From contig CP006667.1 of the NCBI GenBank assembly GCA_000471925.1, positions 2,232,001-2,296,000 of the forward strand: DNA of 64,000 nt, read 5' to 3'. The notes beneath the pieces are model-generated. The model was not told the origin of the DNA. It worked only from the letters and a program-made list of their open reading frames with translations, and did no database searches. The DNA comes from Ralstonia pickettii DTP0602. Lineage in GTDB: Bacteria > Pseudomonadota > Gammaproteobacteria > Burkholderiales > Burkholderiaceae. Numbering within the stretch: the stretch's first letter is position 1; each line of letters begins with the position of its first letter. This document shows, piece by piece, positions 8,684 through 18,210 of this stretch. The position numbers and the translations under genes were made by a program.

Positions 8684-9589
8684 ATGAACCCGCAACTTCC
8701 TCCCCTCAATCCGCTGCGCGTGTTCGAAAGCGCGGCGCGGCACCTCAGCTTTACCAGCGCCGCGCAGGAACTGCACATCACGCAGGGCGCGGTCAGCCAC
8801 CAGATCAAGGCACTGGAAAGCTGGCTCGGTTTTGATCTGTTCGAGCGGGGCTCGCGGCGCCTGCGCCTGACCCGCGGCGGCGAGCTTTATGCCGCGGCGC
8901 TCGGCGGCGCGTTTGCGGAGATCGTGCGGGCCACCCAGGAGCTGGTCTCCACGGGCTCAAAGCAGGTGCTGACCGTGCGCGGCCACACCACGCTGTTCGT
9001 GCGCTGGCTCATTCCGCTGCTGCCTGCCTTTCAGTCCGACCATCCTGACATCAACGTGAAGCTGACCTCCAGCGTCGAAGGCGTGGACTTCAAGCGCGAC
9101 AATGTCGATGTGGGCATCGTCTACGGCGACGGGCCCTGGGAAGGGCTGCGCAACGATCTGCTGTTCAGCGACGAACTCACGCCCATCATGGCGCCCGAAC
9201 TCGCCGCCCGGCTACCCAGTCCGTGCACCACCGAGGCGCTGCTGGAACTGCCGCTGCTGCACTCCAACCGGCGGCCGCAACACTGGCCCGACTGGATTCG
9301 CGCGGCCGGCGCGGAACGGGGTCCGGCGGTGGGCGACATGTACTACGAAGATCTCAGCGTCATCTATCAATGCGCCACCGAAGGCCTGGGGGTGGCGCTG
9401 GGCCAACTCCGCTACCTGGAGAAGGACCTGGCGCAGGGCAGGCTGGTGGCGCCACATCCACTGGTGTTGCGGCGATCGCGCGGCTACCACCTGGTCTGCC
9501 CCGCGGCGCGTGCCGACGACGGCAAGATCGCCTGCTTCCGAAACTGGCTGCTGGCGCGGGCTAAGGCGCCCGTATGTTTTGCTCCTTGA
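8684..9589 (+). CDS. LysR-family regulator, GcvA type
   Basis: This 301-residue protein has an N-terminal winged helix-turn-helix (about residues 5-65) with the GcvA-like sequence FTSAAQELHITQGAVSHQIK. The C-terminal effector domain contains HPDINVKLTSSVEGVDF. It is divergent from the aldolase/amidohydrolase/Bug operon and is the obvious candidate activator of it. The 205-bp intergenic region is AT-rich around 8500-8520. Its last 29 bases overlap the 3' end of the convergent Bug gene, so the two transcripts overlap. Confidence 0.92.
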   Translation: MNPQLPPLNPLRVFESAARHLSFTSAAQELHITQGAVSHQIKALESWLGFDLFERGSRRLRLTRGGELYAAALGGAFAEIVRATQELVSTGSKQVLTVRGHTTLFVRWLIPLLPAFQSDHPDINVKLTSSVEGVDFKRDNVDVGIVYGDGPWEGLRNDLLFSDELTPIMAPELAARLPSPCTTEALLELPLLHSNRRPQHWPDWIRAAGAERGPAVGDMYYEDLSVIYQCATEGLGVALGQLRYLEKDLAQGRLVAPHPLVLRRSRGYHLVCPAARADDGKIACFRNWLLARAKAPVCFAP

Positions 9590-10550
9590 TGATCTTGCCC
9601 CATTTGCGGCTTTCGGCCCGGATCAGTTCACCGAACTGCTCCGGCGTGGTGGCGGCTGGAACCGCGCCCATGCCAGCCAATTGCTTGCGCACGGCCGGTT
9701 GGTCGAGCACCTGGTGCACATCGGCGCTCAGTTTCCGGATGCGCTCGGGTGGCGTGCCGGCCGGTGCAACCAGGCCGAACCAGTTGGCGAAGTCGTATCC
9801 TGGCACGCCGGCCTCGGACAGCGTGGGGACGTCGGGCAGCAAGGGGGAGCGACTGCCGGCCAGCACCGCCAGCGCACGCAGCTTGCCAGCCTTTACGTAC
9901 GGCAGAGCCTGGACCAGGCTGTCGAAGGTGAGCGACACCTGGTTGCCGAGCAGGTCGTTAAAGCTGGGGCCGCTGCCCTTGTAAGGAATGTGCGCCAGCT
10001 TCACGCCGGCCATGTCGTTGAAGAGTTCGCCGGCCAGATGCGGCGCGCCCCCCACGCCTGAGGAGGAAAAGGTGATCTGGTCAGGCTTGTTCCTGGCCAG
10101 CGCGATCAGCTCCTTCACGTTCTTCGCGGGCAAGCCGGGATTTGCCACCAGTACGAAATTCACCTGCACCACATTCGAGACCGGCGCGAGCTCCTTGAGC
10201 GGATCCACGCTCATCGGATACAAGTGCGGATTGATCGATAGATTGCCGAGCGTCGCCAGGAAGATCGTGTAGCCATCAGGCGCAGCCCGGGCCGCGATCT
10301 CGGTACCGATCACGCCGCCGGCGCCGCCGCGGTTGTCGACGATGACCTGCTGGCCCCAAAGACTGGTCAGCCGCTCCGCGATCACGCGCGCCACGATATC
10401 CGTGCCGCCCCCGGCAGGAAAGGCCACGATCATGCGCACTGGCTTGTCGGGAAAAGACTCCGCGCTCACGCCGAGGGCACAAGCCGCGACGGCCAGGGCC
10501 AGCACCGCCCGGCCCAGCCCGGGCAGGCGGCGCCGGCGTAGCGGCATCAT
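9561..10550 (-). CDS. Bug/TctC-family periplasmic substrate-binding protein
   Basis: This 329-residue receptor has an N-terminus rich in Arg (MMPLRRRR), then a hydrophobic signal segment and FPDKPVRMIVAFPAGGGTD. The AARAAPDGYT loop follows. The ATG at 10550 is chosen because it overlaps the stop of the upstream MIase-like gene as ATGA. A longer frame to 10646 would run deep into that gene. The pair is probably translationally coupled and co-transcribed. The ligand is unknown. Confidence 0.92.
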   Translation of the reverse strand: MMPLRRRRLPGLGRAVLALAVAACALGVSAESFPDKPVRMIVAFPAGGGTDIVARVIAERLTSLWGQQVIVDNRGGAGGVIGTEIAARAAPDGYTIFLATLGNLSINPHLYPMSVDPLKELAPVSNVVQVNFVLVANPGLPAKNVKELIALARNKPDQITFSSSGVGGAPHLAGELFNDMAGVKLAHIPYKGSGPSFNDLLGNQVSLTFDSLVQALPYVKAGKLRALAVLAGSRSPLLPDVPTLSEAGVPGYDFANWFGLVAPAGTPPERIRKLSADVHQVLDQPAVRKQLAGMGAVPAATTPEQFGELIRAESRKWGKIIKEQNIRAP

Positions 10551-10843
10551 GGCTGCCCTCCATTCCGGGTCGCCAGGAAAGCCTTCGCTGTATCCTCGTC
10601 CAGCAAGGGATAGACGTCGAAATGGGCCGGAATAATGTCCGCCCATTCGTTCATCAAGCGGTGCAGCGTCGCGTTCGAGTCGACGTCGAACAGCGCGACG
10701 GCGCCGCGCCCGACCCGCGCATGCACCGAGCGGGCCAGTCCGGCATCGAGCAAGGGACGCATCCAGTCCCAGTAGTGGCTGCGCGAGTCGACCAGCGTGG
10801 AGGGGCGCTCCGGACGGGGAGTACTGATGACGAGAAATAGCAT
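10547..10843 (-). CDS. Muconolactone-isomerase-like small protein
   Basis: This 98-residue protein starts MLFLV and carries FDVDSNATLHRLMNEW, which matches the core of the muconolactone delta-isomerase (MIase) family, whose members are about 90-96 residues. MIases move a double bond in the beta-ketoadipate route. The family's substrate residues are not certain here, so a ferredoxin-like relative of other function is possible. It is the first gene of a two-gene operon with a Bug receptor (4-bp overlap), which suggests a lactone or aromatic-derived acid. Confidence 0.75.
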   Translation of the reverse strand: MLFLVISTPRPERPSTLVDSRSHYWDWMRPLLDAGLARSVHARVGRGAVALFDVDSNATLHRLMNEWADIIPAHFDVYPLLDEDTAKAFLATRNGGQP

Positions 10844-11085
10844 GGGGGGTGTCTCCTGCCTATGATTACGAAAGTATGGAGGCGAGACACCCGCGGTACA
10901 GGCGATCTATTGGGAATTCTCATAGCCGCCTGGCCAGACCAGCGCATGGAACCGCTGCGGCGTTCGCCCTTTGGTTTTCAGCATGGTAGGGCGCGCGCGG
11001 GCTTTTTTACAGCGACGATATCTCACAATCTCATTAGAAAAAATAATTCGAAACCTGGGCCAGCATGAGCGGCCAACAGTCCCTG

Positions 11086-12576
11086 TCAATCCATCCCTTG
11101 CACGTCAAAAACATGAAAGCCCCAGGGTGGCATGTCCAGGAAAAGACCGCGGGCGCGCAGGTCATCGCCCGGTCGATCATAGACAGCCGGGCTGAGCCGG
11201 TCCTGAAGTCGTACGGTCCGCTCCCCCAGTTCCGTGAAGGGAGTTCGCATGAAGCATTGGCTCTGCTGCGGCGAGTAGTTCACGGCCACGAACATCCACT
11301 CGTGAGGAGCCCCTACCCAACGGAACGCAATGAAGTTGTCCGACGTCTTGTTGTCGCCCCAGGCGGGGACGCATTCCAGCAAGGACCAGTTGCCATCGCG
11401 AAGCAGCGGTTGGCGCATCACGGCAAGCAGTCGGGCATAGAACTGCGCGAGCGCTCCGTCCACCGCTTCGTCCGGGGCGCGGACCAGATGCGGCGAGATA
11501 CGTGTGCGCCGGCCTGCGAACTGCCCCTGGTGGAAGAAGCGCAAGCCCGGCGAGAGGAAGGTCAGCACCGCGGCAGCCGCATGGATTTCGGGTGCAAAGG
11601 TCGATGCGGCGCGCGGCTCGTCATGATTCTCCAGAAAGCGCGCCAGCTTGTCCTGATAGTCCAGGTCCGCGCCCAGGTGCTCGCGCACGGGGCGGGCGCG
11701 CTGTTCGCGCAAGCGGTCGTACAAGCGCTTGTCATAGGTGTAGTCGAAGCCCTGCTGCTGCAGCGTCCATTCCATATCCCAGTAAACCTCGGCCATGAAC
11801 AGGAAGCCGGGATGCTGGCGTCGCACCGACGCCGTCGCCTTCAGCCAGAACAGGTCGGGCCGGATGCCCCAGGTGCGCTCGAACACCTCGGGCAATACCA
11901 GCATGGCCATGTCGCAGCGCACGCCGTCGCACTGGCCGGCGATGCGCTCCAGTTCGGCAATCATCGCTTGCTGCAATTGCGGATTGCCGTAGTTGAGCTG
12001 CAGCGTGTCGGGCCAGCCGTCGAAGTAGGGGTCCCTGCCGTAGGCAAGCAGCAGCGGTCCGTTCTTCGTCGCCACGCGGCAATAGTTGCGGGGCGAACGC
12101 GCCAGATCCTCCTCGCTGCCATGGACGAAAAAGTCCGGATGCTCGTCGGCCCACGCGTGATCCGGGGCCATGTGGTTCGGCACGAAATCGAGCATCAGGC
12201 GCAGCCCGCGCTGGCGCGCGCGCGTGCGCAGGCGCGCCAGCGCTTCATCGCCACCGAGGTCCCGGTGCACGGTGTAACTGGTAATCGCGAAGCCGGAGCC
12301 AGCGATATCCTCCTCGCGCAGGTCGGGCAGTGTTTGCTCGAACTCGTGCCGCCACGCGGCGTTGCTGCGCGAGATGCGCTGCGCGGCAGGTCCCGTCTGC
12401 CAAACGCTCAGCAACCAGAGCCAGTCGAAGCCCATCTCCACCAGATGGTCCAGTTCGGTATCGGCGATGTCATCCAGCGTGGCCACATGGCCGAGCGATA
12501 GCGACAGCTCGGTCAACCGGACCCGCGTGTTGAGTTGGTACAGCGCCGGATAGCGAGGTGTCAGCACAGCCGTCAA
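11086..12576 (-). CDS. Alpha-amylase-family glycosidase (GH13)
   Basis: This 496-residue TIM-barrel enzyme carries the GH13 regions in order: DFVPNH (130-135), GVRCD with nucleophile Asp222, acid/base Glu263 in MAEVYWD, and Asp319 in ENHDE. There is no signal peptide, so it is cytoplasmic. It starts 3 bases after the stop of the GH63-type gene and is clearly in one operon with it. The pair probably trims an alpha-glucan or glucosyl-solute. Substrate specificity (maltose, trehalose, sucrose or glucosylglycerate type) cannot be decided. Confidence 0.88.
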   Translation of the reverse strand: MTAVLTPRYPALYQLNTRVRLTELSLSLGHVATLDDIADTELDHLVEMGFDWLWLLSVWQTGPAAQRISRSNAAWRHEFEQTLPDLREEDIAGSGFAITSYTVHRDLGGDEALARLRTRARQRGLRLMLDFVPNHMAPDHAWADEHPDFFVHGSEEDLARSPRNYCRVATKNGPLLLAYGRDPYFDGWPDTLQLNYGNPQLQQAMIAELERIAGQCDGVRCDMAMLVLPEVFERTWGIRPDLFWLKATASVRRQHPGFLFMAEVYWDMEWTLQQQGFDYTYDKRLYDRLREQRARPVREHLGADLDYQDKLARFLENHDEPRAASTFAPEIHAAAAVLTFLSPGLRFFHQGQFAGRRTRISPHLVRAPDEAVDGALAQFYARLLAVMRQPLLRDGNWSLLECVPAWGDNKTSDNFIAFRWVGAPHEWMFVAVNYSPQQSQCFMRTPFTELGERTVRLQDRLSPAVYDRPGDDLRARGLFLDMPPWGFHVFDVQGMD

Positions 12577-12579
12577 TCC

Positions 12580-15381
12580 CTAGCTGGCCTTCTCGGGATT
12601 GACAGGATTGCCGGGGGTCGCAGACTCCGGGCCCGTGTGCGAGGCGCTCAGCGCGCGTAAGGCCGCTACCTCCGCACCCGGCCTGAGCAGTATGCCCTTG
12701 GACAGCACGGAATTCGCCTGGATAATACGCGCGACGCAGCCGGTCCAGCCGGTCTGGTGGCTCGCGCCGATCCCGGCACCGGTGTCGCCGTGGAAATATT
12801 CATAAAACAGCACCAGGTCGCGCCAGTGTGGGTCGTCGCGGAACTTGCCCGCCGCGCCATACACCGGTCGGCGACCATCGCCGTCGCGCAGGAAGATCCG
12901 GATCAAGCGTTCGCCTAATTCCTTGGCCACTTCGAGCAACGTCATCATCTGCCCCGAGCCGGTTGGACACTCAACCTTGAGGTCCTCGCCGAAATAGGCG
13001 TACAGGCGTATCAGCGCGGTGTACAGCAGGAAGTTGATCGGCATCCATACCGGCCCGCGCCAGTTGGAATTGCCGCCGAACATGCCGGTATCGGAATCGC
13101 CCGGCACATAGGCCACGCGATGCTCCTGGCCCGCGTGGTGAAAGACATAGGGGTGTTCGAGGTGGAAGCGCGACAGCGCGCGAATGCCATGCGGGCCGAA
13201 GAACTCGTCCTCGTCCAGCATGCGCGCCAGGATGCGGCGCAGCTTCTGCTCGCCAACGATCGCCAGCATGCGGCGATTGGCTACGCCGGGCTTTGGAGGC
13301 AAATGCATGTTGGCGGCAAGCTCGGGGTGGCGACTCAGAAACAGTCCCGCACGCTCACGGAACTTCGGCAGCTTCACGAGGATGTCCTCTTCGAACACGG
13401 CCACGGCGGCCAGTGGCAGCAGCCCGACGATGGAGCGCACCTTGAGTCGCGTGGCGCTGCCGTCCGGGAAACGCAATACATCGTAGAAAAAGCCATCCTC
13501 CTCATCCCACATTTCGTCGTTCCGCTCACCGACGCGGTCCAGCGCGCCGGCAATGAACACCGTGTGCTGGAAGAATTTCTCGACGAACTCCTCATAGAGC
13601 GGCTCCTGCAACGCGAGCTCGACCGCGATGCGCAGCATTTGCTCGCTGAAGAACACCATCCACGCCGTCCCGTCGGCCTGATCCAGGTACCCGCCAGTGG
13701 GCAGTGGCGATGAACGGTCGAACACCCCGATATTGTCGAGCCCGAGAAAGCCGCCCTCGAAGACATTGGCGCCGGCGCGGTCCTTGCGATTGACCCACCA
13801 GGTGAAATTGACCAGCAGTTTGGAGAAGGCGTACTTGAGGAACTCGACATCGCCGCTGCCACCGCGGCGCTCCTTGTCGAACAAGTAGAGCTGCATCGTC
13901 GCCCAGGCGTGCACGGGCGGGTTGACATCGCCGAAGTTCCACTCGTAAGCAGGGAGCTGGCCGTTCGGATGCAGGTAGTCGTTGCGCAGCATCAGGTCGA
14001 GCTGTTGCTTGGCGAAGTCGGGATCGACCATGCCCAGCGGAATCATGTGGAATGCCAGGTCCCACGCGGCGTACCAGGGATACTCCCATTTGTCCGGCAT
14101 CGAGATGATGTCGTCGTTGAACATGTGCGACCATTCGCTGTTGCGCACCCGCCTGCGTTCCGGTTGCGGCAAGTGGGCACCCGCGCCGTGCTCGTCGAGC
14201 CAGATGTCGAGGTCATAGTAGAAGTACTGCTTGGTCCAGAGCATGCCGGCCAGCGCCTGGCGCATGACGCTCACACGGTCCGGGTCGTCGCGAATCGCGA
14301 GCGGTGTGATCGACGCGTAGAAGGCATCGGCCTCCTCCAGCCTGGCGGCGAACACCGCGTCGAAGCCATGGAAGGGCGCGGACGCCGCCCCCGGCGCCTG
14401 GGTCGTCAACCGCAACCGCACGACTTGTGACTCACCACCGCCGATGTTGAGCTGATAGTGGGGCGCTGCCTTGGTTCCCTGCTGCGCGGGATTCACCGCC
14501 GCGGCATCGCCGTGCACGATGAAGTTGTGGATGCCGTCCTTCACGTAGGGCGACGCGTTGCCCGTGCCGAACAGCCGGGTGTTGTTGGTCTCATTCTCGG
14601 TGAAGAGCAGCGGCACGTCGGCGTCGCAGTAGAGGTAATACTCGCCCAGCGATTCCTGAAACAACGGGTCGCTGTGACGCGCGCGGACCGCCGCCTGCCC
14701 GGAGGCATCGACGCGCTCGAGGATCGGCTTCGAACCGCCCCACGGCTGCGACCACGTGTTGCGGAACCACAGGGTCGGCAACAGGTGCATCGGCGCCGCG
14801 TCCGGACCGCGGTTGAAGACGCTGATTCGCACCAGCACGTCCTCAGGCGCCGCCTTCGCGTATTCGACAAAGACATCAAAATACCGGTTGTCGTCAAACA
14901 CGCCGGTGTCCAGCAACTCGTACTCGGCCTCATGCTTGCCGCGGCTGCGGTTGGTCTGGACGAGGTCACTGTAGGGATAGGCGGCCTGCGGATACTTGTA
15001 CAGATACTTCATGTACGAGTGCGTCGGCGTGGAATCGAGATAGAAGTAGTACTCTTTCACGTCCTCGCCATGATTGCCCTCGCCGTTGGCCAGGCCGAAG
15101 GCGCGCTCCTTCAGGATCGGATCGCGCCCATTCCACAGGGCCAGCGCGAAGCACAATACCTGGTGGTCGTCGCTGATACCGCCGAGGCCGTCCTCGCCCC
15201 AGCGGTAGGCGCGCGAGCGGGCCTGGTCATGGGTGAAGTAGTTCCAGGCGTCGCCGTTGTCGCTGTAGTCCTCGCGCACCGTCCCCCATTGCCGCTCGCT
15301 GAGGTAGGGCCCCCATTTTTTCCAGGCCGCGCGGCCCGCCTGCGCTTCGTCGAGGCGGTTCTTCTCTGCTTCATTGCTCAT
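12580..15381 (-). CDS. GH63/MGH1-like glucosidase
   Basis: This 933-residue cytoplasmic protein belongs to the family annotated as glucosidase or MGH1-like glycoside hydrolase, related to processing alpha-glucosidase I. The N-terminal beta-sandwich region begins with [20 protein letters not shown]-terminal (alpha/alpha)6 barrel contains [19 protein letters not shown] around residue 790. It is the first gene of an operon with the GH13 enzyme. A terminator hairpin about 105 bp upstream of its start isolates it from the preceding region. The substrate is unknown, and bacterial relatives act on short glucosides. Confidence 0.88.
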   Translation of the reverse strand: MSNEAEKNRLDEAQAGRAAWKKWGPYLSERQWGTVREDYSDNGDAWNYFTHDQARSRAYRWGEDGLGGISDDHQVLCFALALWNGRDPILKERAFGLANGEGNHGEDVKEYYFYLDSTPTHSYMKYLYKYPQAAYPYSDLVQTNRSRGKHEAEYELLDTGVFDDNRYFDVFVEYAKAAPEDVLVRISVFNRGPDAAPMHLLPTLWFRNTWSQPWGGSKPILERVDASGQAAVRARHSDPLFQESLGEYYLYCDADVPLLFTENETNNTRLFGTGNASPYVKDGIHNFIVHGDAAAVNPAQQGTKAAPHYQLNIGGGESQVVRLRLTTQAPGAASAPFHGFDAVFAARLEEADAFYASITPLAIRDDPDRVSVMRQALAGMLWTKQYFYYDLDIWLDEHGAGAHLPQPERRRVRNSEWSHMFNDDIISMPDKWEYPWYAAWDLAFHMIPLGMVDPDFAKQQLDLMLRNDYLHPNGQLPAYEWNFGDVNPPVHAWATMQLYLFDKERRGGSGDVEFLKYAFSKLLVNFTWWVNRKDRAGANVFEGGFLGLDNIGVFDRSSPLPTGGYLDQADGTAWMVFFSEQMLRIAVELALQEPLYEEFVEKFFQHTVFIAGALDRVGERNDEMWDEEDGFFYDVLRFPDGSATRLKVRSIVGLLPLAAVAVFEEDILVKLPKFRERAGLFLSRHPELAANMHLPPKPGVANRRMLAIVGEQKLRRILARMLDEDEFFGPHGIRALSRFHLEHPYVFHHAGQEHRVAYVPGDSDTGMFGGNSNWRGPVWMPINFLLYTALIRLYAYFGEDLKVECPTGSGQMMTLLEVAKELGERLIRIFLRDGDGRRPVYGAAGKFRDDPHWRDLVLFYEYFHGDTGAGIGASHQTGWTGCVARIIQANSVLSKGILLRPGAEVAALRALSASHTGPESATPGNPVNPEKAS

Positions 15382-15486
15382 GGCGCGATCTCCTTCTGGC
15401 CGGCGATGCCGGGCGCCTGGATCGGAATGGGGGCGGGCGTGAAAAAAGCTTAGGCGCCGGGATCGCGGTATCGGGTGCCGTCCGGC

Positions 15487-15516
15487 AAAAAAATAGCCCG
15501 CACAAGGGGCGGGCTA
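15487..15516 (-). terminator. Intrinsic terminator (leftward)
   Basis: TAGCCCGC (15494-15501) pairs with GCGGGCTA (15509-15516). On the minus strand the hairpin is followed by seven T (15493-15487). It would end transcripts coming from the Crp-remnant/DUF1488 side before the GH63 operon. Confidence 0.85.
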
Positions 15517-15701
15517 CGGGAAATGCCGAGAGGGGTCAAGTCACGACCTTCCAATTTCTGTTCGGATGTGATGCGCCGGACACGCCTATATGGGGCGTCC
15601 GCGGACCTGATTCGGTTGCGGCAGTTTCCAACTGAGGCCAATGGCTCGCTATCGGCACGTTTGTAATGCTGGCGCTAAGCATCAGGCCGGCGTCCCAAAT
15701 A

Positions 15702-16016
15702 TTAATTTTCCAAGCCAATCCGGTCGAGTACAGCAATATGCCCATGGCTGTAGCGGATCAGGCCCGCGGCCTGGAGCTTCAAGGCGGCCTCGGTCACGCC
15801 GGAGCGCCGCACCCCGAGCATGTTGGCAATGAGTTCCTGCGTCATCGTCAACTCGCTGGAGGGCAGCCGGTCGATGCTCAGCAGCAGCCATCGGCACAGT
15901 TGCTGGTCGATGGAGTGATGGCGATTGCATACCGCGGTTTGCACCATCTGCGTAATGAGCGCCTGCGTGTAGCGGAGCAACAGGCGCTGCAGAGATCCGC
16001 CCCATACGAACTCCTG
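15702..16016 (-). pseudogene. Crp/Fnr-family regulator, C-terminal remnant
   Basis: The open frame encodes only the last part of a Burkholderiaceae-type Crp/Fnr regulator. It has the connecting helix GGSLQRLLLRYTQALITQ and a complete winged helix (ELTMTQELIANMLGVRR then GVTEAALKLQAAGLI). An in-frame TAG at 16017-16019 closes it upstream. The sequence beyond holds only short matches in another frame (an LKAP stretch near 16100), so the cyclic-nucleotide-binding domain is lost. A TTG at 15980 could start a 92-residue DNA-binding fragment. I call it a pseudogene; expression as a short dominant-negative fragment is possible but unsupported. Confidence 0.75.
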
Positions 16017-16140
16017 CTAGTACGCGAGTGCTATGCGGTCGTGAAGCGAGAATTCGATCGCTTGCTGCCTGACCTGTCGGCGCCTTGAGGTGCAAAGGTT
16101 GGGGCACCTGGCACGCCGTTCTGCCTGCCAGCCGCCGCCA

Positions 16141-16392
16141 CTACGAAATGGTGTATGTATTGCGCGCGCCCGGCGTGTATATATCTTGTGCCAGCAGCAA
16201 TATCTGGTCGCGATGGAGGTCGAATGTGGCCAGAAGGGAAGCCTCTTCGGAAGCCCTCTCCTGGCTAAGCGAAAGAAGGATATTGTCAGAGACCTGGAAT
16301 GCGACTTCGCGGGCGTTGTCGTAGCCCCAGAAACATACACAGTGCCGCGCCGCATCGTAGCTGCGGCTGGGATTGGGGAAATTCAGTGCCAT
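16141..16392 (-). CDS. DUF1488-family protein
   Basis: This 83-residue protein opens MALNFPNPSRSYDAARHCVC followed by FWGYDNAREVAF, the recognisable N-terminus of DUF1488. The length fits the family (about 85). TAGGAG lies just upstream of the ATG. The function is unknown. It sits directly upstream of the Crp/Fnr remnant, on the same strand, and may have been a co-transcribed partner. It is slightly shorter at the C-terminus than typical members. Confidence 0.82.
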   Translation of the reverse strand: MALNFPNPSRSYDAARHCVCFWGYDNAREVAFQVSDNILLSLSQERASEEASLLATFDLHRDQILLLAQDIYTPGARNTYTIS

Positions 16393-16436
16393 GGTGGACT
16401 CCTACGATCCAGTGTTGGCACGTCGGGCGCTCCTTG

Positions 16437-17014
16437 ACTACGGCTCTTGACTACAGGTACTCGCACGGTGGTGCCAACCCCAGTATGCGCCTTTTCTTGA
16501 ATCAAAGCGGGTTTCGACCACACCATGCGCCGGACAGCCATTTAGCGCGTTGTGCGGAAGTTGCGCCTGGTGAGATGCGGCTGAATGCGCCTTGTCGTGA
16601 TGCTGTTGCCTGGTCGTAGTCGAGATGCCCGCAGTTGATGGAGACCGCCTTGTCCGCCACAGCCGGGTACGGCACCGTACCGACAGAAACCAGGCGCATG
16701 CCCATCCTTATTGCAGATGTCGATGCCCCAAAGAGTTGAGACGATGGGAACGGACCCATTTGCGTCGACCGATAACGAGTGCTGATGATCCTTGGAAATG
16801 AGGCAATTTTCAGTTGCGGTGGGATTGTCCTCGGCGGGTCGGACACGTGGCCTGGTTGTACCACTCCAGCGAGTCCCGTAGACCAGCAGGCTAAGCGCTC
16901 CCATGTAGCTATTGCGATAACTCGACGTATGCACTGCCATATAGTCGTCTTCAAATCGCTGACACCTGGCTCCAGCGGTTATACTCCGCACTCCACAACT
17001 AAAGGATAATCAAC
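16437..17014. other. Intergenic region, 578 bp, no supported gene
   Basis: Overlapping frames on the minus strand (about 16502-16991) have no recognisable protein family and no good ribosome binding site. Base composition is lower in GC than the flanks. It could hold an eroded gene or the promoter region of the histone-like gene. I see no hairpin terminator or repeat. Confidence 0.5.
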
Positions 17015-17482
17015 ATGGTCGCAGCAACCAAAGCAACTTCTCAGAAAAGCGCAGTCACCAAGAAAAAGCCTGCCGCAAAGCAGATGGCTGTGCCGACGAA
17101 GAAGGCCAGCGTGCTCGCACGTGAAGCCCAGGCAGCGAAGAAGAGCTTGCTAAAACTGCGCGCCGACACGAAGAAGGCGATCGAAGCGGCAAAGCGTGAG
17201 GTCGCCCAGGCAGTGGAAGCCGCAAAGGCCGCGCTACGTTTTGAGAAGCAAGCCGCAAAGGACAAGATTGCGGCGAAGAAGGCCAAGGCTGCCGGCGCAA
17301 GGAAGGCAACGGGCAACAAAGCCGCCGCCACGAAGGCGGCCCCGAAGAAAGCCGCTTCCACTAAGGCCGCCGCGAAAACTGCCCTGAAGAAGACGGCGGT
17401 GAAATCGGCAACGACGAAACGGGCTCCGGCGAAGAAAGTGGTTCTGAAGGGAACTGTAGCGACGCCTGAAGTTTCGTCCTGA
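17015..17482 (+). CDS. Histone H1-like Lys/Ala-rich DNA-binding protein
   Basis: This 155-residue, very basic protein has an N-terminal half (about residues 30-95) that is a heptad-rich helix of KK, AAK and EAAK units. The C-terminal half is a low-complexity tail of KKAA, TKAA and APKK units, like eukaryotic H1 tails and bacterial H1-like proteins (AlgP, Bordetella BpH1, chlamydial HC2). AAAGGA precedes the ATG. It should bind DNA non-specifically and compact the nucleoid. An H-NS gene follows 216 bp downstream on the same strand. Repetitive tails of this type vary in length between strains. Confidence 0.88.
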   Translation: MVAATKATSQKSAVTKKKPAAKQMAVPTKKASVLAREAQAAKKSLLKLRADTKKAIEAAKREVAQAVEAAKAALRFEKQAAKDKIAAKKAKAAGARKATGNKAAATKAAPKKAASTKAAAKTALKKTAVKSATTKRAPAKKVVLKGTVATPEVSS

Positions 17483-17698
17483 TCTTGGCCTCGGCCGGTA
17501 CGCCAACCGGTCGATTGACGGAAGCGGGGCGCACAGGTTGCGCCCCCAGGCCAATGCGAGACCAAGCCATACGTCAACAAAACAGTAATCCGATTTGAAT
17601 CTCCGCCACCGTCCGAGCGCTAGAAAAACGAATACCTTGCCGACCTACTTTGGAATGCGTATAGGTCTATCGTGAACCTAAAGATTGGAGGCGAAGAT

Positions 17699-18007
17699 AT
17701 GGCAACCTATAAAGAACTCATTGCTCAAAAGCAAGCTCTGGAAGCACAGATCGAAGCGGCGCGCGCAACCGAGGTAGCAAGCGTGATCGACCAGATTCGC
17801 GGCCTGATGGCCCAGTATGGTCTCTCGCCGGAAGACGTGGCGCCGCGGCGCCGTCGGGGCCATCCTGCAGGTGCCGCTTCCACGAACAAGGATCCGCTGC
17901 CACCGAAGTATATGGATCCCAAGACCGGGAAGACCTGGTCGGGCCGAGGCCGGGCGCCTTCGTGGCTTGGCAAACGACCCGAGCGTTTCCTCATTCCGCA
18001 GGAATGA
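17699..18007 (+). CDS. H-NS-family nucleoid protein
   Basis: This 102-residue protein has an N-terminal coiled-coil oligomerisation helix (YKELIAQKQALEAQIEAAR) and the C-terminal H-NS DNA-binding motif, here YMDPKTGKTWSGRGRAPSWL. The ATG at 17699 has GGAGG 7 bases upstream, which decides it over a GTG at 17672. It acts as a xenogeneic silencer or bridging protein on AT-rich DNA. Its position next to an H1-like gene and a structured RNA makes a small nucleoid/regulation cluster. Confidence 0.93.
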   Translation: MATYKELIAQKQALEAQIEAARATEVASVIDQIRGLMAQYGLSPEDVAPRRRRGHPAGAASTNKDPLPPKYMDPKTGKTWSGRGRAPSWLGKRPERFLIPQE

Positions 18008-18186
18008 CCCTTAGCAAGCACGCCATGACACGCTGCGAACCGATCGACCGTCGCAAAGGGGACGCAAACTAAAGGGTACTTTTCTTGCGCCGCCGTGAGC
18101 GTGCGCGGCGTCGGCACGTCGACCGAAACGGCTCAATGGCGGCGCCCGCGACGCGAGCGGTCAACGTCGCCGTGTATGCCGCCAAT

Positions 18187-18210
18187 AAAAAAGCACCTTC
18201 TACAGGTGCT
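18187..18210 (-). terminator. Intrinsic terminator of the small RNA
   Basis: AGCACCT (18192-18198) pairs with AGGTGCT (18204-18210) around a 5-nt loop. On the minus strand the hairpin runs into TTTTTTATT. Confidence 0.85.

Noticed and set aside
11065..12501. 478-codon plus-strand frame over the GH13 gene
   Set aside because: Composition is Arg/His/Gln-rich as in antisense frames; the minus strand carries intact GH13 catalytic residues.
16502..16991. Overlapping minus-strand frames in the gap before the histone-like gene
   Set aside because: No ribosome site, no recognisable family and two competing frames; reported only as an intergenic region.
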